A stretch of 63,824 bases of DNA from a virus, in IMG/VR virus record IMGVR_UViG_3300036818_000131, positions 1-63,824 of that record. The stretch is one strand, 5' to 3'. The position numbers were made by a program, and so were the translations under genes. Positions 55,916 through 63,662 of this stretch are shown one piece after another. The notes beneath the pieces were generated by a model. That model did not search any database. It was not told the DNA's origin and saw only the letters and a list, made by a program, of their open reading frames with translations. Position 1 is the stretch's first letter. The number at the start of each line of letters is the position of its first letter.

Positions 55916-56611
55916 TTACGGCGCAATCGTCGAGTAGACGACCCCATAGGTGTGCGTGGCGTTGGGTGCAGTATGGGGAGTCCAAATTCCCGCGTTGGTC
56001 AGGGCCCCGAGAGTGGTCGAGTTGTCGGCGCCGTCGGTCTCTTCCTTGAGGATCGTGACGTCGACCGCATTGGGCGGCACCGGCACCGCGAGAGCCGCAG
56101 TCGTGTCGATCTGGATCTTCGGGCTGGCGCCACCGACAAGCCCGCTGGTGATCGCCGAGGCGACGGTCAACACACCCTTGGTGAACGGCACGGTCAGCAA
56201 CGTCGAGGCCGCGGTCACCATGGACAATGCGTCGACCTGCGCGGCGGTGCCGTCATTGGCGGCATAGGTCACGGTGCACACGCCGGCGGTGATCGCCACG
56301 GTGCCGGGATCGACCCGCATTTGGCACTTGCGCAGCGTGTCCGGGTTGGCGGCGACGGTGAGCGTGGTGTTGGTCAGTGCGACCGATGCGACAATGGCGC
56401 CGACGGCGGCGGCGGCCGGAGCGCTGATGAGCGAGTTATAGGTGCGCGTGTCGCGCCGCACCGGGACATAACCGGCCTTCAGCGCATCGTTCTGGTCGCG
56501 CGGATCGATCGTAAACGTGCCGTCGGAATTTTGCGCAACGGTGCCCGAGAACGGGCCCTGAAAGGCGCCGGCCGGGGTAACACCGACGGCGGCGATGACC
56601 AAAACTGTCAT
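55916..56611 (-). CDS. Head-surface protein, 231 aa
   Basis: 231 residues beginning MTVLVIAAVGVTPAGAFQGP. Most is beta-type, Thr/Ala/Val-rich (ALTNTTLTVAANPDTLRKCQ, VTYAANDGTAAQVDALSMVT), ending THTYGVVYSTIAP. ATG 56611 follows TAGGAGCTACCC. The leader carries the GACGGCGTC motif with GGTAT, identical in placement to the tail tube leader, which suggests high expression. I read it as a decoration or vertex protein, without a family. Confidence 0.72.
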   Translation of the reverse strand: MTVLVIAAVGVTPAGAFQGPFSGTVAQNSDGTFTIDPRDQNDALKAGYVPVRRDTRTYNSLISAPAAAAVGAIVASVALTNTTLTVAANPDTLRKCQMRVDPGTVAITAGVCTVTYAANDGTAAQVDALSMVTAASTLLTVPFTKGVLTVASAITSGLVGGASPKIQIDTTAALAVPVPPNAVDVTILKEETDGADNSTTLGALTNAGIWTPHTAPNATHTYGVVYSTIAP

Positions 56612-56636
56612 GGGTAGCTCCTACTGGGGGAATACC

Positions 56637-56645
56637 GACGCCGTC
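56637..56645 (-). promoter_or_regulatory. Leader motif GACGGCGTC (head-surface gene)
   Basis: CGCCGCGACGGCGTCGGTAT on the minus strand, 26 bases before ATG 56611. The same motif is at 27570-27578 before the tail tube gene. Confidence 0.45.
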
Positions 56646-56666
56646 GCGGCGTGGGTTGGGGAAAGG

Positions 56667-57404
56667 CTATTCTTCGTCTTCGTCGAGGTCGGCGAGCTCG
56701 TACCAACATCTGCAATTTGGGTGCGGGTAGTCGCCATTGGGCCAATCGTCGGCGATCGCAATGACGCCGGCATCGGCGTTCTCCTCGCAATCGGCCTCGA
56801 CGGCATCATCCTCCTGGGTCCGCCAGACCTTGCCTGGTGCGACTCGGCTGTTGCGCATTGCGACATTGAGCCCTTCGCGCTCGGCCTGCGTCACTTCGTT
56901 CTGCGCAATGCGATCGGCGCGCGCGCGGTTGAAGGCTGGCGCCTCGGCGACTGCGGCGACCAATTGCGCCGCGGTGAAGCCCCCAGCAGTTGCATTGGCC
57001 GCGAGGGCCGCGAGGGCCGCGAGGACCGTCGTCTCGAGCATGCCGCGGCTGCGTTCCTTGAGCCCGGGGACCAGATCGGCCGCCTGGCTCTGCGCCCACC
57101 CATCGGCGCGGTTGTCGAGGTCGTCGACGATATCGGGGACCTCGTCCCCGCCCGCATCATCGGGCAGCGGCGGCAAGCCGAGAGTGGCGCGGGCCTCGTT
57201 GCGCGTTCGGGCTTGCCCGCCGAACCCTGCGGCTCGGAGCCCATCGGCGTAGACCGGCGCGAGATCGGCGGCGAGGGTCGCGACGAGCCCCGACCAATCG
57301 CCGAAATCGAGCCCTGCCAGCAAGGCTGCGGCCCGCCGGCGTTCTTCGTCTTGCGGGTCGGTGCCATCGCCATCGGCGCTGACGGCACCGCGGTCCTCGC
57401 TCAT
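56667..57404 (-). CDS. SPP1 gp7/Mu F-like minor head protein
   Basis: 245 residues. The C-terminal half carries the family hallmarks RARADRIAQNEVTQAEREGL, APGKVWRTQEDDAVEADCEE and YPHPNCRCWYEL. The N-terminal half is helical (SGLVATLAADLAPVYADGLR). In SPP1-type phages this protein binds DNA or the portal inside the head. It is shorter than many family members because the N-terminal region is abbreviated. The ATGA-coupled gene upstream has no known family. Confidence 0.85.
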   Translation of the reverse strand: MSEDRGAVSADGDGTDPQDEERRRAAALLAGLDFGDWSGLVATLAADLAPVYADGLRAAGFGGQARTRNEARATLGLPPLPDDAGGDEVPDIVDDLDNRADGWAQSQAADLVPGLKERSRGMLETTVLAALAALAANATAGGFTAAQLVAAVAEAPAFNRARADRIAQNEVTQAEREGLNVAMRNSRVAPGKVWRTQEDDAVEADCEENADAGVIAIADDWPNGDYPHPNCRCWYELADLDEDEE

Positions 57405-57661
57405 TCGATAAAGAGGCTTTCGAGCGGCTTGACCTCGATCGTGCAGCTCGAAACGTCGTAGCTGTTGGTATCGGCCAGCACCATGTGGCCCTGTGCGGTG
57501 ACGCTGATCGGGCCCGCTCTTCGGATGCCCTCGATGGCACTCTCGACGAACACAAAGACCGGCTCGGGGACATTGTGCAGCGAGCCCGCCTGGCGCAGAT
57601 CGGCCAGGTGCGCCAGTGCGCGAGCCCGGTCCTTGGCAATGAAATTAAAATGGAATGACAA
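57401..57661 (-). CDS. Small phage protein, 86 aa
   Basis: 86 residues starting at TTG 57661 with GGGGGAAAGCA upstream; no ATG is available. The sequence MSFHFNFIAKDRARALAHLA then EPVFVFVESAIEGIRRAG and HMVLADTNSYDVSSCTIEV suggests an alpha/beta fold. Its TGA overlaps the minor head protein start. The function is unknown; head assembly by context. Confidence 0.72.
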   Translation of the reverse strand: MSFHFNFIAKDRARALAHLADLRQAGSLHNVPEPVFVFVESAIEGIRRAGPISVTAQGHMVLADTNSYDVSSCTIEVKPLESLFIE

Positions 57662-57708
57662 TGCTTTCCCCCGCTATTTCGAAAGGCTAAGGCGCCGGAT
57701 TAGAAAGG

Positions 57709-58011
57709 CTAAAACCGCAAATCTGCGATCTGCTCGGGGGTCCAGCCAACGGGCGGCTCAGAGACCGGCAGGGTAACCTGGTGGATCGTTCGCAGCTGCT
57801 CAGCGACCTCGCGATCGGCGAGCGCGACGACAATCCCGGGCAGATACAGCATCCTGATATCGGGGTGGCGTTGCTGCATCCACTCCTCAAACTGTAGGAT
57901 CATCCTGGCGCTCCAGCAATCGGGCACGAAGACCAGCAACACATCGGTCGGGGCCATTGACAGTTTTGCAATGGCCACGTCCGTGACCCCGGTTTCGTCG
58001 ACTATCGCCAC
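57709..58011 (-). CDS. Small phage protein, 100 aa
   Basis: 100 residues from GTG 58011 with GAGGAGCTAAC. It has a Rossmann-like beta-alpha pattern: TDVLLVFVPDCWSARMILQF and RMLYLPGIVVALADREVAEQ. The ending SEPPVGWTPEQIADLRF is similar to part of the portal (GWTPEQIAGF), perhaps by chance. It is at the start of a minus-strand run, opposite to the operator-controlled cassette at 58133. The family is unknown. Confidence 0.7.
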   Translation of the reverse strand: MAIVDETGVTDVAIAKLSMAPTDVLLVFVPDCWSARMILQFEEWMQQRHPDIRMLYLPGIVVALADREVAEQLRTIHQVTLPVSEPPVGWTPEQIADLRF

Positions 58012-58062
58012 GTTAGCTCCTCAAATCCGCAATCAAATTAGACCCTTAACCCTCATTGCGCA

Positions 58063-58091
58063 TTGCAATAGTGCACCGGGTGCACTATGTT
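58063..58091 (+). promoter_or_regulatory. Promoter with palindromic operator A
   Basis: TTGCAA (58063-58068), a 17-bp spacer, then TATGTT (58086-58091). The spacer is filled by a near-perfect palindrome with arms ATAGTGCACC and GGTGCACTAT around one G (58068-58088). A repressor there would block RNA polymerase. The next gene begins at 58133. The same arrangement is found at 63593-63621. Confidence 0.85.
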
Positions 58092-58132
58092 ACGACTCGG
58101 CGCTGCAACGCCGCGGAAATCGGAGACCCTCG

Positions 58133-58501
58133 ATGAACATCGCAGAACGCAACCGGGCCATCAAAAGCACTCTCGCGATGGCCTTTGGCCGCGACAAGAT
58201 CAGGGTGCGCGGCTCACGCGGCACCGGCTACGGCTGGGTCAGCGTCCACATCGACTACACGCCGCTCGACGTCGAGATCCGGCGCGAGCTCGAACAGCAC
58301 TGCAAGGCGCTGCTGCGGGCGGCCAAGGTCGACCTCGGCTTTACCTACACTGACGACACCTGCCAGTCGACCAGCGACCAGTGTCTGATCAGTTTCAATC
58401 CCTGCCGCTATCAGCGCACGTTCCGCGATGCCGATGGGCGCCTGCATGCGCAGCGCGATTACCAGGGCCAGTGGGAACCGGTCGATGGAGCAGCCCAATG
58501 A
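58133..58501 (+). CDS. First gene of operator A cassette, 122 aa
   Basis: ATG 58133 after CGGAGACCCTCG. The 122 residues contain KIRVRGSRGTGYGWVSVHID, EIRRELEQHCKALLRAAKVD and CLISFNPCRYQRTFRDADGR. It is alpha/beta, probably with two Cys close together. I know similar proteins as uncharacterised in rhizobial phages. Its stop overlaps the next ATG (ATGA). The gene is directly controlled by the promoter at 58063. Confidence 0.78.
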   Translation: MNIAERNRAIKSTLAMAFGRDKIRVRGSRGTGYGWVSVHIDYTPLDVEIRRELEQHCKALLRAAKVDLGFTYTDDTCQSTSDQCLISFNPCRYQRTFRDADGRLHAQRDYQGQWEPVDGAAQ

Positions 58502-58671
58502 GCATCTACGACTATTCTGAGTGCGACGAGGTCGCGGACAACATGCCGCAACCGACCAAGCCGCTCTCGTTCGACGAGGCGCTCGCAATCATCAACGCGC
58601 AGATGCCGGACGAGACTTTCACGATCCGCGCCAATGTCGCGCAAGCGCTCGCCCAGAGGAGCAAACGCTGA
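58498..58671 (+). CDS. Small acidic protein, 57 aa
   Basis: 57 residues, MSIYDYSECDEVADNMPQPT, then KPLSFDEALAIINAQMPDET and IRANVAQALAQRSKR. It is an acidic, mostly helical protein with TGATG coupling to the next gene. Family unknown. Confidence 0.72.
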   Translation: MSIYDYSECDEVADNMPQPTKPLSFDEALAIINAQMPDETFTIRANVAQALAQRSKR

Positions 58672-58961
58672 TGGCCACACTCTACAAGCATGGCCCGATC
58701 CGCGGCGTCTTCAAGCGCGGCGGCGACCGCTACGTGTGCTTCGAGAACGGCACGGTGCTGCGCAACCGCCCCAATGGCTGCGGCGGCTTCGCCGGCTGGC
58801 GCCTGACCGCCTTCAATACCGACCGGCTACTGTCGGGCACCCTGCTGACTCCTGACACCAGCGCAGCGGCGCAGGCGATCCTGGCGCGCGCCAACCGCGA
58901 CAATCACGTCCACGAGGGCGCCAAGCGGCTCCGCCACATCGAGCGCCGCATCGCACTCTAA
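58671..58961 (+). CDS. Small basic protein, 96 aa
   Basis: ATG 58671 in a TGATG overlap. 96 residues with a beta-hairpin-like start (LYKHGPIRGVFKRGGDRYVC, GTVLRNRPNGCGGFAGWRLT) and a helical end (SAAAQAILARANRDNH). The Cys and Arg content suggests nucleic-acid or metal binding but no motif is clear. Third gene of the operator A cassette. Confidence 0.72.
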   Translation: MATLYKHGPIRGVFKRGGDRYVCFENGTVLRNRPNGCGGFAGWRLTAFNTDRLLSGTLLTPDTSAAAQAILARANRDNHVHEGAKRLRHIERRIAL

Positions 58962-58973
58962 CGGGAGACTGAG

Positions 58974-59519
58974 ATGAGCAAGAAAATTCGCATCGAGTAT
59001 TTCGGCGTCGAGGGCGAGGGCCCGACCGTCACCGCCGCCAAGCAGGACGCTGGCCGCCGGCTTGAGCATCTGGTCAAGCAGACCGAGGAGTCGCCGACCA
59101 TCATCAAGGTCGGCGGCGTTGCCGCACTGGTGGCGTTCCAACGCCACGGCTGGGGCTGGCGGCTGATCCAGACGACGGGCCAAGCGCTCAACACCGGACG
59201 CATTCACGTCAGCAGCGGCTACGACAAGCGCGAGGCCGAGCTCGGTGCGCTGAAGCACGTCCTCGATGTCGCGTGGAATTTCCCCAACGACGTCACTGAC
59301 GAGGAGTGGATCACCGAGTCTCTTAAAGGGTGCGGCGTCTATCTCTCGCTCGGCGACGAACGCCAGATTAAAGCCGATGCACTGCGCGGTTTTGGCTGGC
59401 AGCGCCGCTACCGCGTCGCCCGCGCCCAGGGCTATGACGACGCGGATGCCTTCCACATCGCCGGCAACCTGCCGCACATGACCAAGGCCGCCAGAGCGGC
59501 TGCGGCGGAGGTCGCGTGA
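58974..59519 (+). CDS. Conserved phage protein, 181 aa
   Basis: ATG 58974 after GGGAGACTGAG. 181 residues, with MSKKIRIEYFGVEGEGPTVT, HGWGWRLIQTTGQALNTGRI and DVAWNFPNDVTDEEWITESL, then GWQRRYRVARAQGYDDADAF. This reads as a small alpha/beta protein. The C-terminal half resembles other phage hypotheticals. It is co-transcribed with the following gene (TGATG). Confidence 0.75.
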   Translation: MSKKIRIEYFGVEGEGPTVTAAKQDAGRRLEHLVKQTEESPTIIKVGGVAALVAFQRHGWGWRLIQTTGQALNTGRIHVSSGYDKREAELGALKHVLDVAWNFPNDVTDEEWITESLKGCGVYLSLGDERQIKADALRGFGWQRRYRVARAQGYDDADAFHIAGNLPHMTKAARAAAAEVA

Positions 59520-59722
59520 TGGTCACCCAGGTCGACGTCGAGGTCGAAAACCACGGCACGATCTTTCTCGTCCGCCCGCTGACCGAGACGGCCCGCGACT
59601 GGCTCGACGAGAATGTCAGCGACGATGCGCAGTATTTTGGCGGCGCGCTCGTCGTCGAGCACCGCTACATCGAGGACCTCGTCGAGGGGATGCTCGGCGA
59701 TGACCTCAATGTGGGATCGTGA
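59519..59722 (+). CDS. Conserved small phage/plasmid protein, 67 aa
   Basis: The ATG at 59519 (TGATG) is preferred to the GTG at 59516. The core NHGTIFLVRPLTETARDWLD, ENVSDDAQYFGGALVVEHRY and IEDLVEGMLGDDLNV matches a widespread small protein of proteobacterial phages and plasmids with no known function. It is the last gene of the operator A cassette and converges with the portal gene. Confidence 0.82.
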   Translation: MVTQVDVEVENHGTIFLVRPLTETARDWLDENVSDDAQYFGGALVVEHRYIEDLVEGMLGDDLNVGS

Positions 59723-59744
59723 CCATGGCATCAGACGCACTAGG

Positions 59745-61691
59745 CTAGAGTTTCTCCCAGCCCTCCAATCGCATCTCGCGCGCCAGCTGGCGCGCCACGT
59801 CCTCAGCGCGCGCGGCAAAGAAGGGCTCGAGCTTCCGCTGCAACCGGGTCCGGCTCTGCTCCAGCAATGCCGTGTTGCGCCGCGACACCCGCGTCGTCTT
59901 GGCAAAAGGGCTGTCGGCGGTTTTGCCTACCTCGCCCTTGGGTTTACCACCTGGTCCAGTCGACTCGCCCTTTGGTGGTTTGCCGCCCTCGGCATCGGCC
60001 GCAGGCGTCCTCTTGCCGGGCGGTGAATTTTTCCCAGGCTTGCCGGGTTTGCCAGGTTTCCCGCCGGCTTCCGCGGGAGGATTCTTCCCCTTGGAGCCCG
60101 GCGCCTCGCCTGGCGCCGCCTCGCCTGGCACCACCATCGGCGGCGGCTCGGGCGGGTTGAGCACCGAGTCCAATGTCACCGGTCCCGTGGCGGTCTTGAA
60201 CAGGATCTCGTCGCCGCCTTCGACCGGCTCGAGCCCCAATTGGTCGCGCCCCTCGTTCACCGTCATCAGGCCATTGCCCGTCAGATTGACCAGCATGTCG
60301 GCCTGGTCTGTCGGGTCGATCGGCTTCTGGTCGGACCAGGCGAATTCGAGGTCCGGATGGCCCTGCATGCGAATGATGCCGTCGATCAACCGCTTCACGT
60401 ACCCCATCAGCGGCGCCAAACCCTCTTCGAGGGCGGCTTCCTGCGCCGTCTCGGCGGTGGCGCGGTTGACCTGGCGGGTGAACGCGGTCGGCGGCAACGA
60501 GAACGCAAAGCAGATGACGCGGGCGCGCCATTCGTCGAAATCGTCCTTGACCGGCGGCTGTTTGATCGCCTGATACTTGGCGCCTTCCGGGCCCCACAGC
60601 AGCTTGGTGCGCTCGGCGGTGTTGCCGGCGTATTTGCTGTCGAAAAACTCCTGGAACCCCGCGATCTGCTCCGGCGTCCAGCCCGCCGGCGAATTGACCA
60701 TCCCGGCTGGAACATTGCCCTCCGTGAAATGCTGCAATTGCATCACGCCGCGCCGGATCGAGGTGTTGATCGTCAGCACGATCTGCTCGACCGGGCTGAA
60801 GCCATAAAGGTGGTCGGCGCGCGGGTTGCGCGGGAAGTAGATCAATTCCTGGTCGGTGAACTCATTATAGATCTCCCCCTCGTCGACATTCGAGCGCCCG
60901 CCGTCCGCGAGCATGACCCACGGGCGGCCATGGACGATCTGCTGAAACGCCGGTGCGGGCGGCTGCGGCCGCCGTCCGGTGTCGTCGATCAGCACCTTGA
61001 TCGTCGAGCCATCGATGACGTCGAAGCCGATGACATCGCCGCCGCGATTGCGCCGCGGTTCCAGCGCCGGGCAATCGGCGACGAGGATCTGGTCCATCAA
61101 TGTCCGCAGCCAGGTCGCGAAGGGCACCCGCCGGTCGGGGTATTGCCAGAATTCGGTCAGCTGCTGGATCCGCGCCGGGGCGTTGCGCGCGGGGTCCTTT
61201 TCGTTGCGCGGTTTGATCGTCCAAGTGAGCTTTTCGACTTGGTCCTTGCGCGTCTCGATGCACAGCCGCGTAATGTCGTCGCGCGCCAGCGCCTTCAGCT
61301 CGGGAAACCCGATCGTCTCGAATGAACGCGGTGTGTAGATGTAATTGACGCCGACCGGGAAGTTGAAGATGCGCAAGCGCTCGCGCTCGACCGGCACGAG
61401 CGGATAGCCTGGCGCAAAGAGCCCGCCCGACGGCTGGAAGACCGGGGCAAATTGCGTGATGTCGGCCGGCGACCGCGGGGTGTTGCCGCCACCATTGGGG
61501 CCGCCGCCGTTCTGCCCCCAGCTGTGGGAGTAGATCGGCGCGCCCCCTGTTCTAGCCAGGGGCAGGCTTTTGCCCTGAAATGGCGCCGGTGCGCCGCCAT
61601 TTGAGCCATTTGGGCCGGACTCCCGGCGAAACGGCGCCGTTAGCGCATTGATCATCCCGACCAGCGAGGTCTGCACGCCGCCGCGCGGCAT
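59745..61691 (-). CDS. Portal protein (HK97-type)
   Basis: 648 residues. The core (VGVNYIYTPRSFETIGFPEL, RDDITRLCIETRKDQVEKLT, PFATWLRTLMDQILVADCPA, YGFSPVEQIVLTINTSIRRG, EEGLAPLMGYVKRLIDGII) is a typical HK97-like portal. There is an unusually long N-terminal, Gly/Asn/Pro-rich head (residues 25-75) and a C-terminal Gly/Lys/Pro tail after residue 535 (KPGKPGKPGKNSPPGKRT). A palindromic-element copy at 61542 encodes SLPLARTGGAP. It follows TerL directly, with the start one base after the TerL stop. Confidence 0.93.
   Translation of the reverse strand: MPRGGVQTSLVGMINALTAPFRRESGPNGSNGGAPAPFQGKSLPLARTGGAPIYSHSWGQNGGGPNGGGNTPRSPADITQFAPVFQPSGGLFAPGYPLVPVERERLRIFNFPVGVNYIYTPRSFETIGFPELKALARDDITRLCIETRKDQVEKLTWTIKPRNEKDPARNAPARIQQLTEFWQYPDRRVPFATWLRTLMDQILVADCPALEPRRNRGGDVIGFDVIDGSTIKVLIDDTGRRPQPPAPAFQQIVHGRPWVMLADGGRSNVDEGEIYNEFTDQELIYFPRNPRADHLYGFSPVEQIVLTINTSIRRGVMQLQHFTEGNVPAGMVNSPAGWTPEQIAGFQEFFDSKYAGNTAERTKLLWGPEGAKYQAIKQPPVKDDFDEWRARVICFAFSLPPTAFTRQVNRATAETAQEAALEEGLAPLMGYVKRLIDGIIRMQGHPDLEFAWSDQKPIDPTDQADMLVNLTGNGLMTVNEGRDQLGLEPVEGGDEILFKTATGPVTLDSVLNPPEPPPMVVPGEAAPGEAPGSKGKNPPAEAGGKPGKPGKPGKNSPPGKRTPAADAEGGKPPKGESTGPGGKPKGEVGKTADSPFAKTTRVSRRNTALLEQSRTRLQRKLEPFFAARAEDVARQLAREMRLEGWEKL
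61542..61563. repeat. Palindromic element copy
   Basis: A 22-bp copy (GCCCCCTG, TTCTAG, CCAGGGGC) inside the portal gene. It encodes SLPLARTGGA, a different reading frame from the other copies. Confidence 0.8.
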
Positions 61692-61692
61692 C

Positions 61693-63186
61693 TCAGCTCT
61701 CGGCCCCTTCCGTGCCGCCAGGCGCGGCGCCTGGGGCGGGCTTCGGCGATTGGCGTTTTTTCATCATCTCAAACCACTCCACCGATCCTGGCTGCGGCGG
61801 CGAGGGCGGCTTCTTGTCGCGCTCGGCTTTCGCGGCGATTTTTGCGGCGTGCTCGCGCCGGTACAGTTCGTAGAGCCCCTCGCTCGCCATCGGCTCGACG
61901 AGCAGGTCGGTGAACGCCCACACCAACGCGTCGACGCGGTCGGGTGAATAGCCGGCCTTGGCGCGATCGAAATCCGTCGTAAACGCGCACATCTGGTCTT
62001 CCAATGTCGCGAACGAGCCGATGTGGTAGACGCGGCCGGGCTTCTGCTCGTAGAGCGCTGCCACCGGCTCGGCGCGGATCACCTTGCCGCGCGTGGCGCG
62101 CACTGGCGTATAGGCGACACTGCGGTCGATCATGCGCAATGTGTTCTCGACCATCTCGCCGCCGTTATTGACCTCGGCGACGACGCGGTCGGCTTTGTGC
62201 TCGCGGTAGAGCGCGATCGCCCTGTTGGCCCATTCGGTTGGCGTGTAGCGGCCGGAATGGTCACCCAATACATAACCGCAGCCATTGGCATCTTTGCCGG
62301 CGAGGATGATGCCGGTCTCGTCGGCGTCCTCACCGCTCGACGCGGCGGGGTCGATCGCGACGACGATGCGAACGAGCTCGGGCGCTGGTTTGTAATGCGG
62401 CCAGCGCAGTTCCTCGAGGCGCTGGCGGTTCCACAATGCGCCCGGGACATCGTCGAGGATCTCGGCGTTGAGCTCCTGGCGGCCGAGGCGCGTGCCTTCG
62501 TATTTCTTGACGATCTGGGCGAGAAAAGCCGGCGCCAGATTGGCCCTATTGTCGTAAGTCGAGCCGCGCGTGATCTCGGTCGTCGAATCGGCGACCAATT
62601 CGCGAATGATCCGGTTGGGCTTTGGCGTCGTGGTCACGACGACGCGCGGATCCTCGCCGAGGCGCAGCCCGAACATCAGCATGTCCCAGGCTTCAGGATA
62701 GCGCCAGGTGGCGAGCTCGTCGCACCACGCGAGATCGTGCTGCGGTCCGCGCAGCCGCTCCGGTTCGTCGGCACTATAGGTCGTGGCGATTGCGCCATTC
62801 GGCCACGTCAAACGCCGCTTCGAGGGTTCATAACGCGGCCGCTCGCGCTCGATCCCGATGGCGAGCAGACCACTTTCGCCCTCGACCATGACGTCGCGGG
62901 CGTCAGCTGCCGTCGGTGCGACCAGCGCGATGCGGCGGCGCTCGTGCTTAATGACCTGGTCGTGGACATATTCGGCGCCGGTGCGGGTCTTGCCAAAGCC
63001 ACGGCCGGCGAGCAATAGCCAGGTGCGCCACTCGCCGGGCGGCGGCTTCTGCTCTTCCCGCGCCCAATATTTCCACCTGTGCTGCAGCAGTTCGCGTTGC
63101 GTGTCACTCAGACTCCGGAGGAATTTTCTCCGTTGTGCTGCCGGTAAGAGTGCGAGTGATCTTACGATCGAGATCGGCTTCGACAT
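61693..63186 (-). CDS. terL: Terminase large subunit
   Basis: 497 residues. Walker A is LLLAGRGFGKTRTGAEYV (residues 57-74), with the TTTPKP coupling motif at 185-190. Walker B is HDLAWCDELATW (about 150-161). The nuclease begins at VVAIDPAASSGEDADETGII (Asp279), and the later HVNNGGEMVENTLR-like and YSPDRVDALVWAF motifs are present. The enzyme is the DNA-packaging ATPase/nuclease. It overlaps TerS by 83 bases, which points to strict coupling. Confidence 0.95.
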   Translation of the reverse strand: MSKPISIVRSLALLPAAQRRKFLRSLSDTQRELLQHRWKYWAREEQKPPPGEWRTWLLLAGRGFGKTRTGAEYVHDQVIKHERRRIALVAPTAADARDVMVEGESGLLAIGIERERPRYEPSKRRLTWPNGAIATTYSADEPERLRGPQHDLAWCDELATWRYPEAWDMLMFGLRLGEDPRVVVTTTPKPNRIIRELVADSTTEITRGSTYDNRANLAPAFLAQIVKKYEGTRLGRQELNAEILDDVPGALWNRQRLEELRWPHYKPAPELVRIVVAIDPAASSGEDADETGIILAGKDANGCGYVLGDHSGRYTPTEWANRAIALYREHKADRVVAEVNNGGEMVENTLRMIDRSVAYTPVRATRGKVIRAEPVAALYEQKPGRVYHIGSFATLEDQMCAFTTDFDRAKAGYSPDRVDALVWAFTDLLVEPMASEGLYELYRREHAAKIAAKAERDKKPPSPPQPGSVEWFEMMKKRQSPKPAPGAAPGGTEGAES

Positions 63187-63556
63187 TTTTCAGTTCAATC
63201 GGATCGCCGCCTGCCACGCCGGTGTGTTTGTGGATGCTGGTCTCGTACCAGCCGCCCCTGGTTTTCAGCCAAAAAATCGCGCCGGTCATGCGCGCCCTAT
63301 CGTCGGTGATCGGCCACGCAACCGGCGCTCCGTCATCGTCTTCGGTGTAGCCCACGATCGCAGTGAAGAGAAACGTGGCGACCTTGTTATTGGCCTCGGT
63401 TGCGCCGGTGTCGAGCTCGACCGCGCAATGCTTGCGCAACGTCGTTTTCGAGATCCCCATGACCATTGCAATCTCGGTCTGCGGGATGCCGTTGCCGGCC
63501 ATTGTGCGCGCCTGCCTTCTGGCGCTTTCGGTTGGTTCCCAGCGCGGTCGTGCCAT
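63104..63556 (-). CDS. terS: Terminase small subunit-like protein
   Basis: 150 residues. The helix-turn-helix NGIPQTEIAMVMGISKTTLR then KHCAVELDTG is at residues 22-53. A helix with MTGAIFWLKTRGGWYETSI follows and the C-terminus (VEADLDRKITRTL) is probably the oligomer or portal-contact part. The place just before TerL and the fold suit a small terminase. The divergent gene at 63663 is separated by the operator-containing region. Confidence 0.85.
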   Translation of the reverse strand: MARPRWEPTESARRQARTMAGNGIPQTEIAMVMGISKTTLRKHCAVELDTGATEANNKVATFLFTAIVGYTEDDDGAPVAWPITDDRARMTGAIFWLKTRGGWYETSIHKHTGVAGGDPIELKNVEADLDRKITRTLTGSTTEKIPPESE

Positions 63557-63592
63557 TGGCCAAATTTCTGTAGTTAACGCGTGTCATTGTCG

Positions 63593-63621
63593 TTGCGACG
63601 GTGCACCCGGTGCACTATATT
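63593..63621 (+). promoter_or_regulatory. Promoter with palindromic operator B
   Basis: TTGCGA (63593-63598), 17 bp, TATATT (63616-63621). The spacer holds the palindrome GTGCACC-C-GGTGCAC (63601-63615). It is the same layout as operator A and lies in the gap between terS and the plus-strand gene at 63663, so one protein may control both directions. Confidence 0.85.
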
Positions 63622-63623
63622 CG

Positions 63624-63651
63624 CAGTGTCACAGAGGCAGTGTCACAGAGA
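63624..63651. repeat. Tandem 14-bp duplication in leader
   Basis: CAGTGTCACAGAGG and CAGTGTCACAGAGA lie head to tail between the operator B promoter and the ATG at 63663. They fall inside the predicted 5' leader. Confidence 0.85.
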
Positions 63652-63662
63652 AAGAGCAGCAC

